64,000 nucleotides of DNA from Pyxidicoccus caerfyrddinensis (lineage in GTDB: Bacteria; Myxococcota; Myxococcia; Myxococcales; Myxococcaceae): positions 124,001 through 188,000 of the forward strand of contig NZ_JAAIYA010000021.1 of assembly GCF_010894405.1 (NCBI RefSeq), read 5' to 3'. The notes beneath the pieces were generated by a model. It saw only the letters and a list, made by a program, of their open reading frames with translations. It did not search any database and was not told the DNA's origin. A program made the translations under genes and the position numbers. Positions within the stretch are counted from its first letter, which is position 1. Each line of letters begins with the position of its first letter. Below, piece by piece: positions 17,885-25,808 of the stretch.

Positions 17885-17969
17885 GCACAAAACTAAAATG
17901 GGGTTTTAGTTTCGTGCGGGTCCGGGGTGGTTCCTTGCACGAAACTAAAATGGTTTTTAAGTTTCGTGC
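17885..17969 (+). promoter_or_regulatory. Twin inverted-repeat operators of the AbiE operon
   Basis: Two copies of the same inverted repeat lie directly before abiEi. Copy one is GCACAAAACTAAAA (17885-17898) and its complement with one mismatch (17904-17917). Copy two is GCACGAAACTAAAA (17937-17950) with right arm AGTTTCGTGC (17960-17969). The left arms start 52 bp apart, about five helical turns. The second copy ends at the base before the abiEi GTG. AbiEi antitoxins are known to repress their own operon by binding two inverted repeats, which this matches. The AT-rich arms stand out in this genome. Confidence 0.8.
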
Positions 17970-18554
17970 GTGGAGAGCGAACAGGTACGACATGGACCCA
18001 GCTGGGACCAGCTCTTCGAATTCGCCGTGGGGCAGGCGGGCCTCTTCACGACGAAGCAGGCGGCGGAGGCGGGGTACTCGCCGCAACTGCTGGTCCACTA
18101 CGTGCGCATCAAGCGCATCGTCCGGGTTCAGAGAGGGGTGTACCGATTGGTGCACTACCCGCTGGCCGAGGATGAGGAGTACGTCACCCTGTGGCTCTGG
18201 TCGGAGCACCAGGGCGTCTTCTCCCACGTGACGGCACTCTCCATGCAAGGGCTGTCGGACGTGCTGCCTTCACGCTTCCACATGACCCTGCCCCTGGCCT
18301 GGAAGAAACGCCGGCTTCGGGTTCCTTCCAACGTCATCCTCCACTACGCCAATCTCCCCAGTACCGACCGGACCTGGTGGGGCTCGGTGCCTGTGACGAG
18401 TCACCGCAGAACCCTGAGCGACTGTGCCGCCTCGCACCTGTCGCCCGAGTTCCTGCTTCAGGCCTACTACCAGGCCCTCCACCGCGGACTGGTGACCCGG
18501 GCAGACATCCCCGACGTGGAACAGGCCCTGAAGCCCTACCTGGAACCCGCATGA
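17970..18554 (+). CDS. abiEi: AbiEi-family type IV antitoxin and autorepressor
   Basis: The 194-residue antitoxin has an N-terminal winged-helix domain (FAVGQAGLFTTKQAAEAGYSPQLLVHYVR, then RVQRGVYRLVHYP). The antitoxin domain follows (HQGVFSHVTALSMQGLSDVLP, RFHMTLP). In the AbiE family it neutralises the nucleotidyltransferase toxin without stable binding and represses the operon. The frame is closed by a TAA at 17958, so GTG 17970, directly after the operator, is the first usable start. It has no visible ribosome site, so translation may be leaderless or nearly so. The stop overlaps abiEii as ATGA. Confidence 0.85.
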   Translation: MESEQVRHGPSWDQLFEFAVGQAGLFTTKQAAEAGYSPQLLVHYVRIKRIVRVQRGVYRLVHYPLAEDEEYVTLWLWSEHQGVFSHVTALSMQGLSDVLPSRFHMTLPLAWKKRRLRVPSNVILHYANLPSTDRTWWGSVPVTSHRRTLSDCAASHLSPEFLLQAYYQALHRGLVTRADIPDVEQALKPYLEPA

Positions 18555-19456
18555 CGGCGCGCGGGTATGTGTCCCCAGCGGCGTTCAAGCAGGCCTTGGA
18601 GCAGCGCCTGCGATCCACCTCACGCGATGGAAAGGAGTTCACGCGCCGCCGCCAACGGCTGGTCTTCGAGCGCTTCCTCGCGCGCGTGGGCCACGTCTTC
18701 GGCGATGCCGTGACGTTGAAGGGCGGTCTGGTCCTGGAGCTCCGCATCGAGAACGCACGCGCCACGAAGGATGTCGACCTGCGCCTGACCGACACGCCGG
18801 CCGGACTGCTCGCGCGGCTCCAGCTGGCAGGACAGCTCAAACTGGGTGACTTCATGCGGTTCGACATCCATCCCGATGCGAACCACCCCGAGCTCCAGAA
18901 CGAGGGCATGAAGCACGAAGGCTTTCGCTTCCGTGCCGAGTGCAGGCTCGCGGACAAGCGCTATGCCGATGTCTTCGGCGTCGACGTGGTGCTCGATGAC
19001 CCGCGCCTGGATGAGCCCGAGTTCATCGTCGCACCGGACGTGCTCGGCTTTGCGGGAGTCGCGCCGCCTCGCGTACGTCTCTACCCGGTGGCGGCGCACA
19101 TCGCGGAGAAGCTCCATGCATATACGCTTCCGCGCTCTCGCCCGAACACTCGCGTGAAGGACCTGCCAGACCTCGCGTTGCTTGCTGGCGTCGGAGTGAT
19201 GGAGGCATCCCGGATTCGGGCCGCCCTCGCGGAGACCTTCGGCATCCGCGACACGCACGCGCGTCCGTACTCCACTCCGGCCCCGCCTGATGCGTGGCTC
19301 CAGCCCTATGCGGACCTGGCGCACGAGAACAAGCTTCCCTGGAAGACGCTCGAAGAAGTCACGGCGGTGGTCCGTGCCTTCCTCGACCCGGTGCTCGCGG
19401 GGGACCACGACCTGCTCTGGGAACCGGACTCCTGGTCCTGGCGGCACCGGCCCTGA
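18551..19456 (+). CDS. abiEii: AbiEii-family nucleotidyltransferase toxin
   Basis: The 301-residue toxin belongs to the DNA polymerase beta-type nucleotidyltransferases of type IV toxin-antitoxin and abortive infection systems. It carries the family core: LKGGLVLELRIENARATKDVDLRLT, with the glycine pair and the acidic DVD; a further acidic strand (DVFGVDVVLDDP); and the conserved helix VAAHIAEKLHAYTLPR...NTRVKDLPDLALL. Expected action is modification of an RNA target such as tRNA ends, giving reversible growth arrest or phage abortion. ATG 18551 overlaps the antitoxin stop. The open frame extends upstream only as a shadow of abiEi. Confidence 0.87.
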   Translation: MTARGYVSPAAFKQALEQRLRSTSRDGKEFTRRRQRLVFERFLARVGHVFGDAVTLKGGLVLELRIENARATKDVDLRLTDTPAGLLARLQLAGQLKLGDFMRFDIHPDANHPELQNEGMKHEGFRFRAECRLADKRYADVFGVDVVLDDPRLDEPEFIVAPDVLGFAGVAPPRVRLYPVAAHIAEKLHAYTLPRSRPNTRVKDLPDLALLAGVGVMEASRIRAALAETFGIRDTHARPYSTPAPPDAWLQPYADLAHENKLPWKTLEEVTAVVRAFLDPVLAGDHDLLWEPDSWSWRHRP

Positions 19457-19465
19457 GCGCGGCCG

Positions 19466-20773
19466 TCAGTCCGCCAGCGGCATGCCCCAGTCCGGCTGCC
19501 CGCGCTCGTTGAGCAGCCAGCGGTACACCTCCAGCACCTGCTCGGCCTTCGCCTTCCACGTGAAGTACTTGAAGACGCGCTCCCGGGCGCGCTCACCCAT
19601 GGGACGAATGACGGACGGGTCCGCCACCAGCTTCGCCAGCACCTCGCGCACCCGCACGACGATTTCCTCCGGCGTCCCCATCGGAATCGCGAAGCCCGTC
19701 GCCGGGCTCACGATTTCTCCCGGCCCGCCGTAGTCCATCACAATCGGCACCAGCCCCAGCGCCATCGCCTCGCACACCACCGCGCCGCCGAACTCGCGCA
19801 CGCTCGGGAAGCCGAAGACGTGGTTCTTCGCCAGCCGCCCCTGCAGCTCCTGGTGCTTCACCCACCCGGCGAACGTCACCCCCGACTCAATCCCCTCCCG
19901 CGCCGCCTGCGCCTTCAGGTTCGGCATCTCCTGCCCGTCGCCGATGTACTCCAGCACCACCTTGCCCTCGCGGATGAGCGGCGCCGCCGCCTCCATCAGC
20001 ATGGCCATGCCCTTGTACGGCACGAAGCGCCCCACGAAGGCCACCCGCAGCGGCAGTTCCACCGGGCCCTCCGACTTCGCCGAGCCGAAGCGCCGCGTGT
20101 CGATGGCGTTCTCCGGGATGTACACCGTCTTCGACTGCCACTTCTCCGCCACCTGCCCGCGCGTCGCCCGCGAGCCCGTGAGGATGGCCGACGCGTTCTC
20201 CCGCGTGGACTTGTAGAAGGGCATCAGCTTGTAGACGTCACGCACGTAGCTGAGCCACTCCTTCTCCCGCCGCCGCGCACCGCCAAAGCCCTTGGGCCAC
20301 GGCAGACCGCCGTTCATCGGGCCCATCAGGAAGGGCACCCCGGCCGCCTTGCAGCGCGCCGCCAGCGTGCTCGGCGTGGTGGGGCTGATGGGCGTGTAGC
20401 GGTGCACCAGGTCGAACTCCTTCGCCTGGATGCGCGCGCCGAAGCGCTGCCAGAGCACCTCCTCGAAGTAGTAGTACGGCAGCGCGCTCAACGCCGTGGC
20501 CGTCGTCCAGCCCACGCCCGCGCTGCCGCGCAGCAGCTGCCCCACCTTGTCGAGCGGCTTCTCCACCGGCGTCGAGTCCAGCGCGGTGAAGCCCGCGCCC
20601 TCCTGCACCCCCTGCTTGAGGATGTTCTCCCGATTGCGCACGTGGGTGACGAGGTGGACGTCCGCCACCTCGGTCAGCGCGCGGTAGAGCGACCACCCTT
20701 CCAGCGGGACGCTCACCCAGTCGGGGTTGCACAGCTCGGCAATCAGGAGGACACGAGGGCGGGAAGCAGGCAT
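19466..20773 (-). CDS. epsH: EpsH-like family 4 glycosyltransferase
   Basis: This 435-residue GT-B retaining glycosyltransferase begins MPASRPRVLLIAEL. The acceptor-side domain includes FDLVHRYTPISPTTPSTLAARC and MGPMNGGLPWPKGFGG. The donor side shows RVAFVGRFVPYKGMAMLMEA, LEYIGDGQEM, VTFAGWVKHQELQ and the E-x7-E type motif FPSVREFGGAVVCEAMALG. It likely adds a sugar to the lipid-linked EPS unit. ATG 20773 is chosen because homology starts there. It is divergent from wzy with 57 bases between them. The epsH name is by analogy to the gene beside wzy in M. xanthus and is less certain than the family. Confidence 0.85.
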   Translation of the reverse strand: MPASRPRVLLIAELCNPDWVSVPLEGWSLYRALTEVADVHLVTHVRNRENILKQGVQEGAGFTALDSTPVEKPLDKVGQLLRGSAGVGWTTATALSALPYYYFEEVLWQRFGARIQAKEFDLVHRYTPISPTTPSTLAARCKAAGVPFLMGPMNGGLPWPKGFGGARRREKEWLSYVRDVYKLMPFYKSTRENASAILTGSRATRGQVAEKWQSKTVYIPENAIDTRRFGSAKSEGPVELPLRVAFVGRFVPYKGMAMLMEAAAPLIREGKVVLEYIGDGQEMPNLKAQAAREGIESGVTFAGWVKHQELQGRLAKNHVFGFPSVREFGGAVVCEAMALGLVPIVMDYGGPGEIVSPATGFAIPMGTPEEIVVRVREVLAKLVADPSVIRPMGERARERVFKYFTWKAKAEQVLEVYRWLLNERGQPDWGMPLAD

Positions 20774-20830
20774 GCGTGCCGCTTCATCTATCCCAACCCG
20801 ACCTCCAGATGTAGCCTCCTCCCGCCCACG

Positions 20831-22423
20831 ATGTACTCCCCCGAGCGCCCACCCTACCTGCGCTACCTCGCGCTCCTCGGCTTCCTGGTGCTGGCCACCG
20901 TGGGAGGGGGCATCATCCACCCCATCGTCGCCCTGGCCCCCGTGCTGGGCGTCGCCGTGGTGTGGGTCATCCTCAAGGTGCCCGTCCGCTACCCCGTCTT
21001 CGTGGTGACGTACCTGACGCTGGCCGTGGACTACGTGGCCGAGCGCCCCCAGTCCGGCCTCTGGGAGTCCCCGCTGTACCCCATCGGGGAGCTGCTGTTC
21101 GCCCAGCTCAGCTACATCACCAAGATTGGGGCGCTGCGCTTCCCCCTCATCGACGTGCTCATCGTCGGGCTGATGGGGCTGGCCATGTACCGGAAGGTGG
21201 TGGGGTCCAAAATCGACCCGCCGACGCCGCCCATGCCCCGGCCGCTCATCGCCGTGACGGCGCTGTCACTCTTCGCCCTCTTGTTCATGGAGGTGCGCGG
21301 CGTTGTCCGGGGTGGGGACTTCAAGCAATCGCTCTGGCAGTGGCACCAGGCCGCGATGATGCCGTTCATCGTCGCCATGTATCACTACGCCCTGCGCGGT
21401 CCGCAGGACTGGCCCATCATCGCGAAAATCGTCATCGCCGCCGGCATCACCAAGGCGCTGGTGGGCAGCTACTTCGCCCTCGTCATCATCCCCGCCCTGG
21501 GCATCTTCGTGGAGTACACGACGTCCCACTCGGACTCGATGACGTTCATCTTCTGCCTCCTGGTGGTGCTGGTCCGCTTCATCGAGCAACCCAAGGCGGC
21601 GCACCTCATCCGGGGCCTGGCCGTCATCGCCATCATCATCACGGGGATGGTGTTCAACGACAGGCGTCTGGCCTACGTCAGCCTCGTGGGCTGCCTGCTG
21701 GCCGCCTTCCTCATCAACCCGTGGACGCCGCTCAAGCGCTTCCTCGTGCGGACGTTGCCGTTCATCGCTCCCTTCCTCATCGTCTACATCGCGGTGGGGT
21801 GGAACCGGCCCACGGGCATCTTCGGGCCGGTGGACACCATCAAGTCGCTGATTGAAGGCCAGGGCGGCGAGGGCAACCTGGACTACCGGGACATCGAGAA
21901 CCTGGACCTGATTGCCACCTGGGCCCAGTTCCCCCTCCTGGGCACGGGGTACGGCCACGAGTTCCTGCTGCCGGTGCCGCTGCCGGACATCGCCTTCGTC
22001 TTCCCCCAGTACCGCTTCCACCCGCATGACTCGCTGCTGGGGCTGTTCGCCTTCGGAGGGATGCTCGGCTACACGGGCGTGTGGCTGTACCTCGTGGTCA
22101 CCGTGTACATGGCGGTGCGCGCGTACCACCGAAGTCCCGTCTCCGAGGACCGCGCCTGCGCGCTCATCATCGTCGGCATCGTGGCCGCGTACATCAATCA
22201 GGTGTTCGGGGACATGGGCATCATCTCGTACATCTGCACGTTCCACATCTCGGTCTGCGTGGCCATGGCGGGCAAGCTGGCCGTGCTGTCGGGGGCATGG
22301 CCCATGCCGAACAGCACGCTGCTCTCGCTGTCGCCAGCCGCCCCCGTCCCGCCGCCCGGCGCCATCTCCTTCCCGAACCAGGAGGGGACCGCGGCGACGT
22401 CCGGCACCAGCAAGGCGTCGTGA
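20831..22423 (+). CDS. wzy: Wzy-type EPS polymerase
   Basis: This 530-residue polytopic inner-membrane protein has about 11-12 helices, starting LRYLALLGFLVLATVGGGII. A large periplasmic loop lies around residues ~320-390 (GNLDYRDIENLDLIATWAQFPLLGTGYGHEF, then FHPHDSLLGLFAFGG), matching the O-antigen ligase/polymerase (Wzy_C) family with its arginines and the H-x-x-x-D/L region. It links flipped repeat units in the periplasm. ATG 20831 is used without a clear ribosome site. The proline-rich C-terminal tail is cytoplasmic or disordered. Position next to epsH supports the role. Confidence 0.88.
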   Translation: MYSPERPPYLRYLALLGFLVLATVGGGIIHPIVALAPVLGVAVVWVILKVPVRYPVFVVTYLTLAVDYVAERPQSGLWESPLYPIGELLFAQLSYITKIGALRFPLIDVLIVGLMGLAMYRKVVGSKIDPPTPPMPRPLIAVTALSLFALLFMEVRGVVRGGDFKQSLWQWHQAAMMPFIVAMYHYALRGPQDWPIIAKIVIAAGITKALVGSYFALVIIPALGIFVEYTTSHSDSMTFIFCLLVVLVRFIEQPKAAHLIRGLAVIAIIITGMVFNDRRLAYVSLVGCLLAAFLINPWTPLKRFLVRTLPFIAPFLIVYIAVGWNRPTGIFGPVDTIKSLIEGQGGEGNLDYRDIENLDLIATWAQFPLLGTGYGHEFLLPVPLPDIAFVFPQYRFHPHDSLLGLFAFGGMLGYTGVWLYLVVTVYMAVRAYHRSPVSEDRACALIIVGIVAAYINQVFGDMGIISYICTFHISVCVAMAGKLAVLSGAWPMPNSTLLSLSPAAPVPPPGAISFPNQEGTAATSGTSKAS

Positions 22424-22430
22424 GCGAGCG

Positions 22431-23750
22431 CTAGAGCAGCGTGCCGCGGAGGACGACCTCGGCGGTGGTGAAGTAGATGACCAGCCCGCTGACGTCCACG
22501 AGGGTGGCCACGAAGGGCGCGGAGGCGCTCGCCGGGTCGAAGCCCAGTCTGCGCAGGGCGAACGGCAGCATGGAGCCGGACAGCGTCCCCCACATCACCA
22601 CGCCCAGCACGGACACGCCGACGGTGATGGCCACCCGCGTGGCGTGCTCGCCGTAGCTGTGGAAGATGGACTGCCACAGCAGGATGCGCAACAGACCCAC
22701 CACGCCCAGCACCCCGCCGAGCGCGAGCCCCGACAGCAGCTCTCGCCGCATGACGCGCCACCAGTCCCGGAGGCGCACCTCGGTCAGCGCCAGCGAGCGG
22801 ATGATGAGCGTGGAGGCCTGGCTGCCGGCGTTGCCTCCCGAGGAGATGATGAGCGGCACGAAGAGGCTCAACACGACGGCGCGGGCAATCTCCGCCTCGT
22901 AGCGGGACATGGCGGTGGCGGTGAGCATCTCCGACACGAAGAGCACCAGCAGCCAGCCGGCGCGCTTCTTCAGCATGGCGACGAAGCCCACCTCGAAGTA
23001 CGGCGCGTCGAGCGCCTCCATGCCGCCGACCTTCTGGATGTCCTCGGTGGCCTCCTCCTGGACGACACTGACGATGTCGTCCACGGTGACGATGCCCTTC
23101 ATGTGCCGCTGGGCGTCGATGACGGGGATGGCCGCGAGGTGGTGCTCCGCGAAGAGGCGGCCCACCACCTCCTGGTCCGTCTCCTCCGTCACGGTGACGA
23201 GGTCCGTGCGCATCACGTCCCGCACCACCTTGCCCGGCGCGGCCTGGAAGAGCTGGCGCAGGGAGACCACGCCCAGCAGGTGCTGCTCGGGGTCCAGCAC
23301 GTAGCCGTAGTAGACGGTCTCCACCTTCTCGCGGGCCTGCTTGCGCAGGTAGCTGAGCGCCTCGTCGATGCTCGACTCCGGGCGCACGCGCACGAAGCGG
23401 GGGTTCATCAACCCACCCGCCTCGTCCTCCTCGTAGGCCAGCAGCGCCTGCACCTCGCGGCGGGAGGTGTCATCGAGCAGCCCCAGGAAGGTGCCGCGCT
23501 CCTCGGGAGGCAGGTGCTGGATGACGTCCGCCGCGTCGTCGGGCGCGAGCACCCGCATCCACGTGCGGCGCTCCCCGGGCAGCAGCGCCAGCAGCAGCCC
23601 GGCCTGCTCCTGCGAGGACAGGGAGAGGAAGAAGTCATCCGCGCTCGCGGGGGGCAGCAGGCGGAAGCCCTCCACCCTGTCGCGTGGAGACAGCACCGGC
23701 CAGGCGTCCCGCAGCTCGTCTTCGAGGATGGGCTCCGTCTCGGGACTCAA
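22431..23750 (-). CDS. mgtE: MgtE magnesium transporter
   Basis: This 439-residue Mg2+ channel has an N-terminal superhelical domain (LAPDDAADVIQHLPPEERGTFLGLL), then two CBS domains (LMNPRFVRVRPESSIDEALSYL; VVRDVMRTDLVTVTEET...GIVTVDDIV) and five membrane helices. The pore motif is PLIISSGGNAGSQAS. CBS and N domains sense cytosolic Mg2+ and close the pore. The start is the TTG at 23750, placed five bases after a strong GGAGG; the frame also opens at 23819 but that has no ribosome site. The gene converges on wzy with only seven bases between stops. No M-box-like leader is visible. Confidence 0.93.
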   Translation of the reverse strand: MSPETEPILEDELRDAWPVLSPRDRVEGFRLLPPASADDFFLSLSSQEQAGLLLALLPGERRTWMRVLAPDDAADVIQHLPPEERGTFLGLLDDTSRREVQALLAYEEDEAGGLMNPRFVRVRPESSIDEALSYLRKQAREKVETVYYGYVLDPEQHLLGVVSLRQLFQAAPGKVVRDVMRTDLVTVTEETDQEVVGRLFAEHHLAAIPVIDAQRHMKGIVTVDDIVSVVQEEATEDIQKVGGMEALDAPYFEVGFVAMLKKRAGWLLVLFVSEMLTATAMSRYEAEIARAVVLSLFVPLIISSGGNAGSQASTLIIRSLALTEVRLRDWWRVMRRELLSGLALGGVLGVVGLLRILLWQSIFHSYGEHATRVAITVGVSVLGVVMWGTLSGSMLPFALRRLGFDPASASAPFVATLVDVSGLVIYFTTAEVVLRGTLL

Positions 23751-23952
23751 GGTCGCCTCCCTCCACCCGCGCGGCCGGACGGCGCCAGCGCATGTGGCGC
23801 CTTCAAGCACGGCGGGCACCGGGAGGGAATCGTTTCGCGCCGTGCGGCCCCGCTATGTCCTGATGGGGACGGACAGCGCGGGAAGGGTGGAGTCGTTGGA
23901 GCAGCGAGCAGGCAGGCAGGACGCACGCCGGGGGTGAAGCCCGTCCCCGCGC

Positions 23953-25509
23953 TCAGCCCCGCGGCAGCACGACGTGGAACGTGCTGCCCTCACCCTCGCG
24001 ACCTGTCGACTCCGCCCAGATGCGCCCGCCGTGGCGCGCGACGATGCCTCGCGAAATCGCCAGCCCCAGCCCCAGCCCGCCGTAGGAGATTCCGTGCGCG
24101 CGGCTGAAGCGCTCGAAGATGTGCTCCAGCTGCCCCGGCGGAATCCCCAGCCCCCGGTCCGTCACCTCCACGTGCACCTGCCCCGGCTCCTCGCGCACCG
24201 TGAGCCGCACCGGCCCGCCCCCAGGGGAGTAGCGCAGCGCATTGGCCACCAGGTTGGTGAACACCTGGTCCAGCCGCTCCCGGTCTCCCCGCAGCACCAG
24301 CGACTCCGGCGCCTCCACGTCGATGCGGTACTCCTCCGGCAGCGGCTGGAAGTGCTCCACCACCTCGCGCAGCAGGGCGCCCAGGTCCACCTCTCCGGGC
24401 TCCAGGTTCAGCTCGCCCCGCTGGAGCCACCCCACGTCCAGCAGGTTTTCCACCAGGCTCGCCATGCGATTCACGCTGCGGTGGATGCCGCGCAGCGCCT
24501 TGTCCACTCCCGGCTCCAGCTCCGGCCCCGCCTTCACCTTCGCCAGGTGCGCGTAGCTCCGCGCCGCCTGCAGCGGCGTGCGTAGCTCGTGCGCCGCCAT
24601 GGTGAGGAACATGTCCTTGGCCTCGCTGGCCGCCCGCAGCACCTCCACCGCCCGCCGCGCGTCGTCGATGTCCGTCGCCGTGGCAATCCAGCCGACGACC
24701 TGGCCCTCCTCGTCCCGCTCGGGCAGCGTGCGGCCGAGGAACCAGCGGTACTCACCGTCCTTCGCGCGCCGCAGCCGGTACTCCGCCTCCAGCGGCTGCC
24801 CGGTGCGCAGCGACGCCGACCAGGCGTCATGGACGCGCGGCAGGTCCTCCGGATGCATGAAGCGCCGTGTCTCCTCGCTCCGCCGCGCCTGCTGTGGCGT
24901 CAGCGCCGCGTACTCCAGCCACCCCCGGTTGGCGTAGCTGATGGTGCCGTCCACCAGCAGCGCCCAGACGAACTGCGGCATCGAGTCCACCAGCCGCCGG
25001 AAGCGCAGCTCGCTCTGCCGCTCCAGGATGTGCCGCTCACGCTCCCACAGCGCCGCCTCCTGGGCCTGCAGGCGCTGCTGCTGGCGGTACAACGCGACGA
25101 AGGCCTCCACCTTCCAGCGCAGCACGTCCGGGTTGAACGGCTTCACCACGTAGTCCGCCGCGCCCGTCGCGTAGCCGTGCACCAGGTGCGCCTCGTCGCG
25201 GCTGTGCGCGGTGAGGAAGATGATGGGCGTGTAGCGCGTGCGCTGCCGCTGGCGGATGAGACGCGCCGTCTCGAAGCCGTCCATCCCCGGCATCTGCACG
25301 TCGAGCAACAGGAGGGCGAAGTCCTCGCGCAGCAGCCACCGCAGGGCCTCGGGCCCCGAGGACGCCTTCACCAGCCGCTGGCCGAGCGGCTCCAGGATGG
25401 CTTCCAGGGCGAGCAGGTTCGCCTCGTGGTCGTCGACCATGAGGATGCTCGTGGGAGCCGGCTCGGCCTTGACGGAGGCATTCGCGAAGAGTTGCTGGGA
25501 GCCTTCCAA
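23953..25509 (-). CDS. Receiver-PAS-histidine kinase hybrid sensor
   Basis: The 518-residue soluble sensor kinase has domains in the order receiver (~20-140, phosphoacceptor Asp70 in [13 protein letters not shown], lysine in VVKPF), short coiled coil (~140-170) and PAS with PAC (~170-285). HisKA follows with His307 ([11 protein letters not shown]), then HATPase (~395-518: N box [15 protein letters not shown]1 [26 protein letters not shown]). An N-terminal receiver suggests the kinase is itself switched by another phosphodonor. The start is TTG 25509, eight bases after AAGGAGG, a strong site that decides it. There is no membrane segment. It lies inside the eps locus, but a role in EPS control is only an inference. 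Confidence 0.9.
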   Translation of the reverse strand: MEGSQQLFANASVKAEPAPTSILMVDDHEANLLALEAILEPLGQRLVKASSGPEALRWLLREDFALLLLDVQMPGMDGFETARLIRQRQRTRYTPIIFLTAHSRDEAHLVHGYATGAADYVVKPFNPDVLRWKVEAFVALYRQQQRLQAQEAALWERERHILERQSELRFRRLVDSMPQFVWALLVDGTISYANRGWLEYAALTPQQARRSEETRRFMHPEDLPRVHDAWSASLRTGQPLEAEYRLRRAKDGEYRWFLGRTLPERDEEGQVVGWIATATDIDDARRAVEVLRAASEAKDMFLTMAAHELRTPLQAARSYAHLAKVKAGPELEPGVDKALRGIHRSVNRMASLVENLLDVGWLQRGELNLEPGEVDLGALLREVVEHFQPLPEEYRIDVEAPESLVLRGDRERLDQVFTNLVANALRYSPGGGPVRLTVREEPGQVHVEVTDRGLGIPPGQLEHIFERFSRAHGISYGGLGLGLAISRGIVARHGGRIWAESTGREGEGSTFHVVLPRG

Positions 25510-25808
25510 CGACCTCGCCTCCTTTCTGGCTGTGAACCCTCGCGGTAATCAGCGCCGGGCCTTCCGACAACGGGCCCCCGAGACTCCGGCCCGGTGGCGG
25601 ACGAGGCGGGAAGGACTGCCCCGGCCAGGTCCCCCAATCATGACGCCAGCCTCCGACCGGGGCCAGTCCATGACCGCATCCCGGCAATCCCACCGAGCCT
25701 GCCGCACACCGGGAGCAGGAAGCCTCCGCGGGAATGCGGCCCCTTCCCCGAGAGACCGCACCGTCGCGAGGCAGCACCCACCGTGCGGGGAGGCAGCCAC
25801 GCCGCGCT
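25510..25808. other. Intergenic region between patatin gene and hybrid kinase
   Basis: These 299 bases lie upstream of the hybrid kinase and downstream of the patatin gene, both on the minus strand. Apart from the AAGGAGG ribosome site near 25520 I see no repeat, palindrome or plausible small gene. It presumably holds the kinase promoter. Confidence 0.4.

Noticed and set aside
23751-23952. Magnesium-sensing riboswitch upstream of mgtE
   Set aside because: No M-box-like set of helices was recognisable in the 200 bases; the gene also has an efficient ribosome site without an obvious leader fold.
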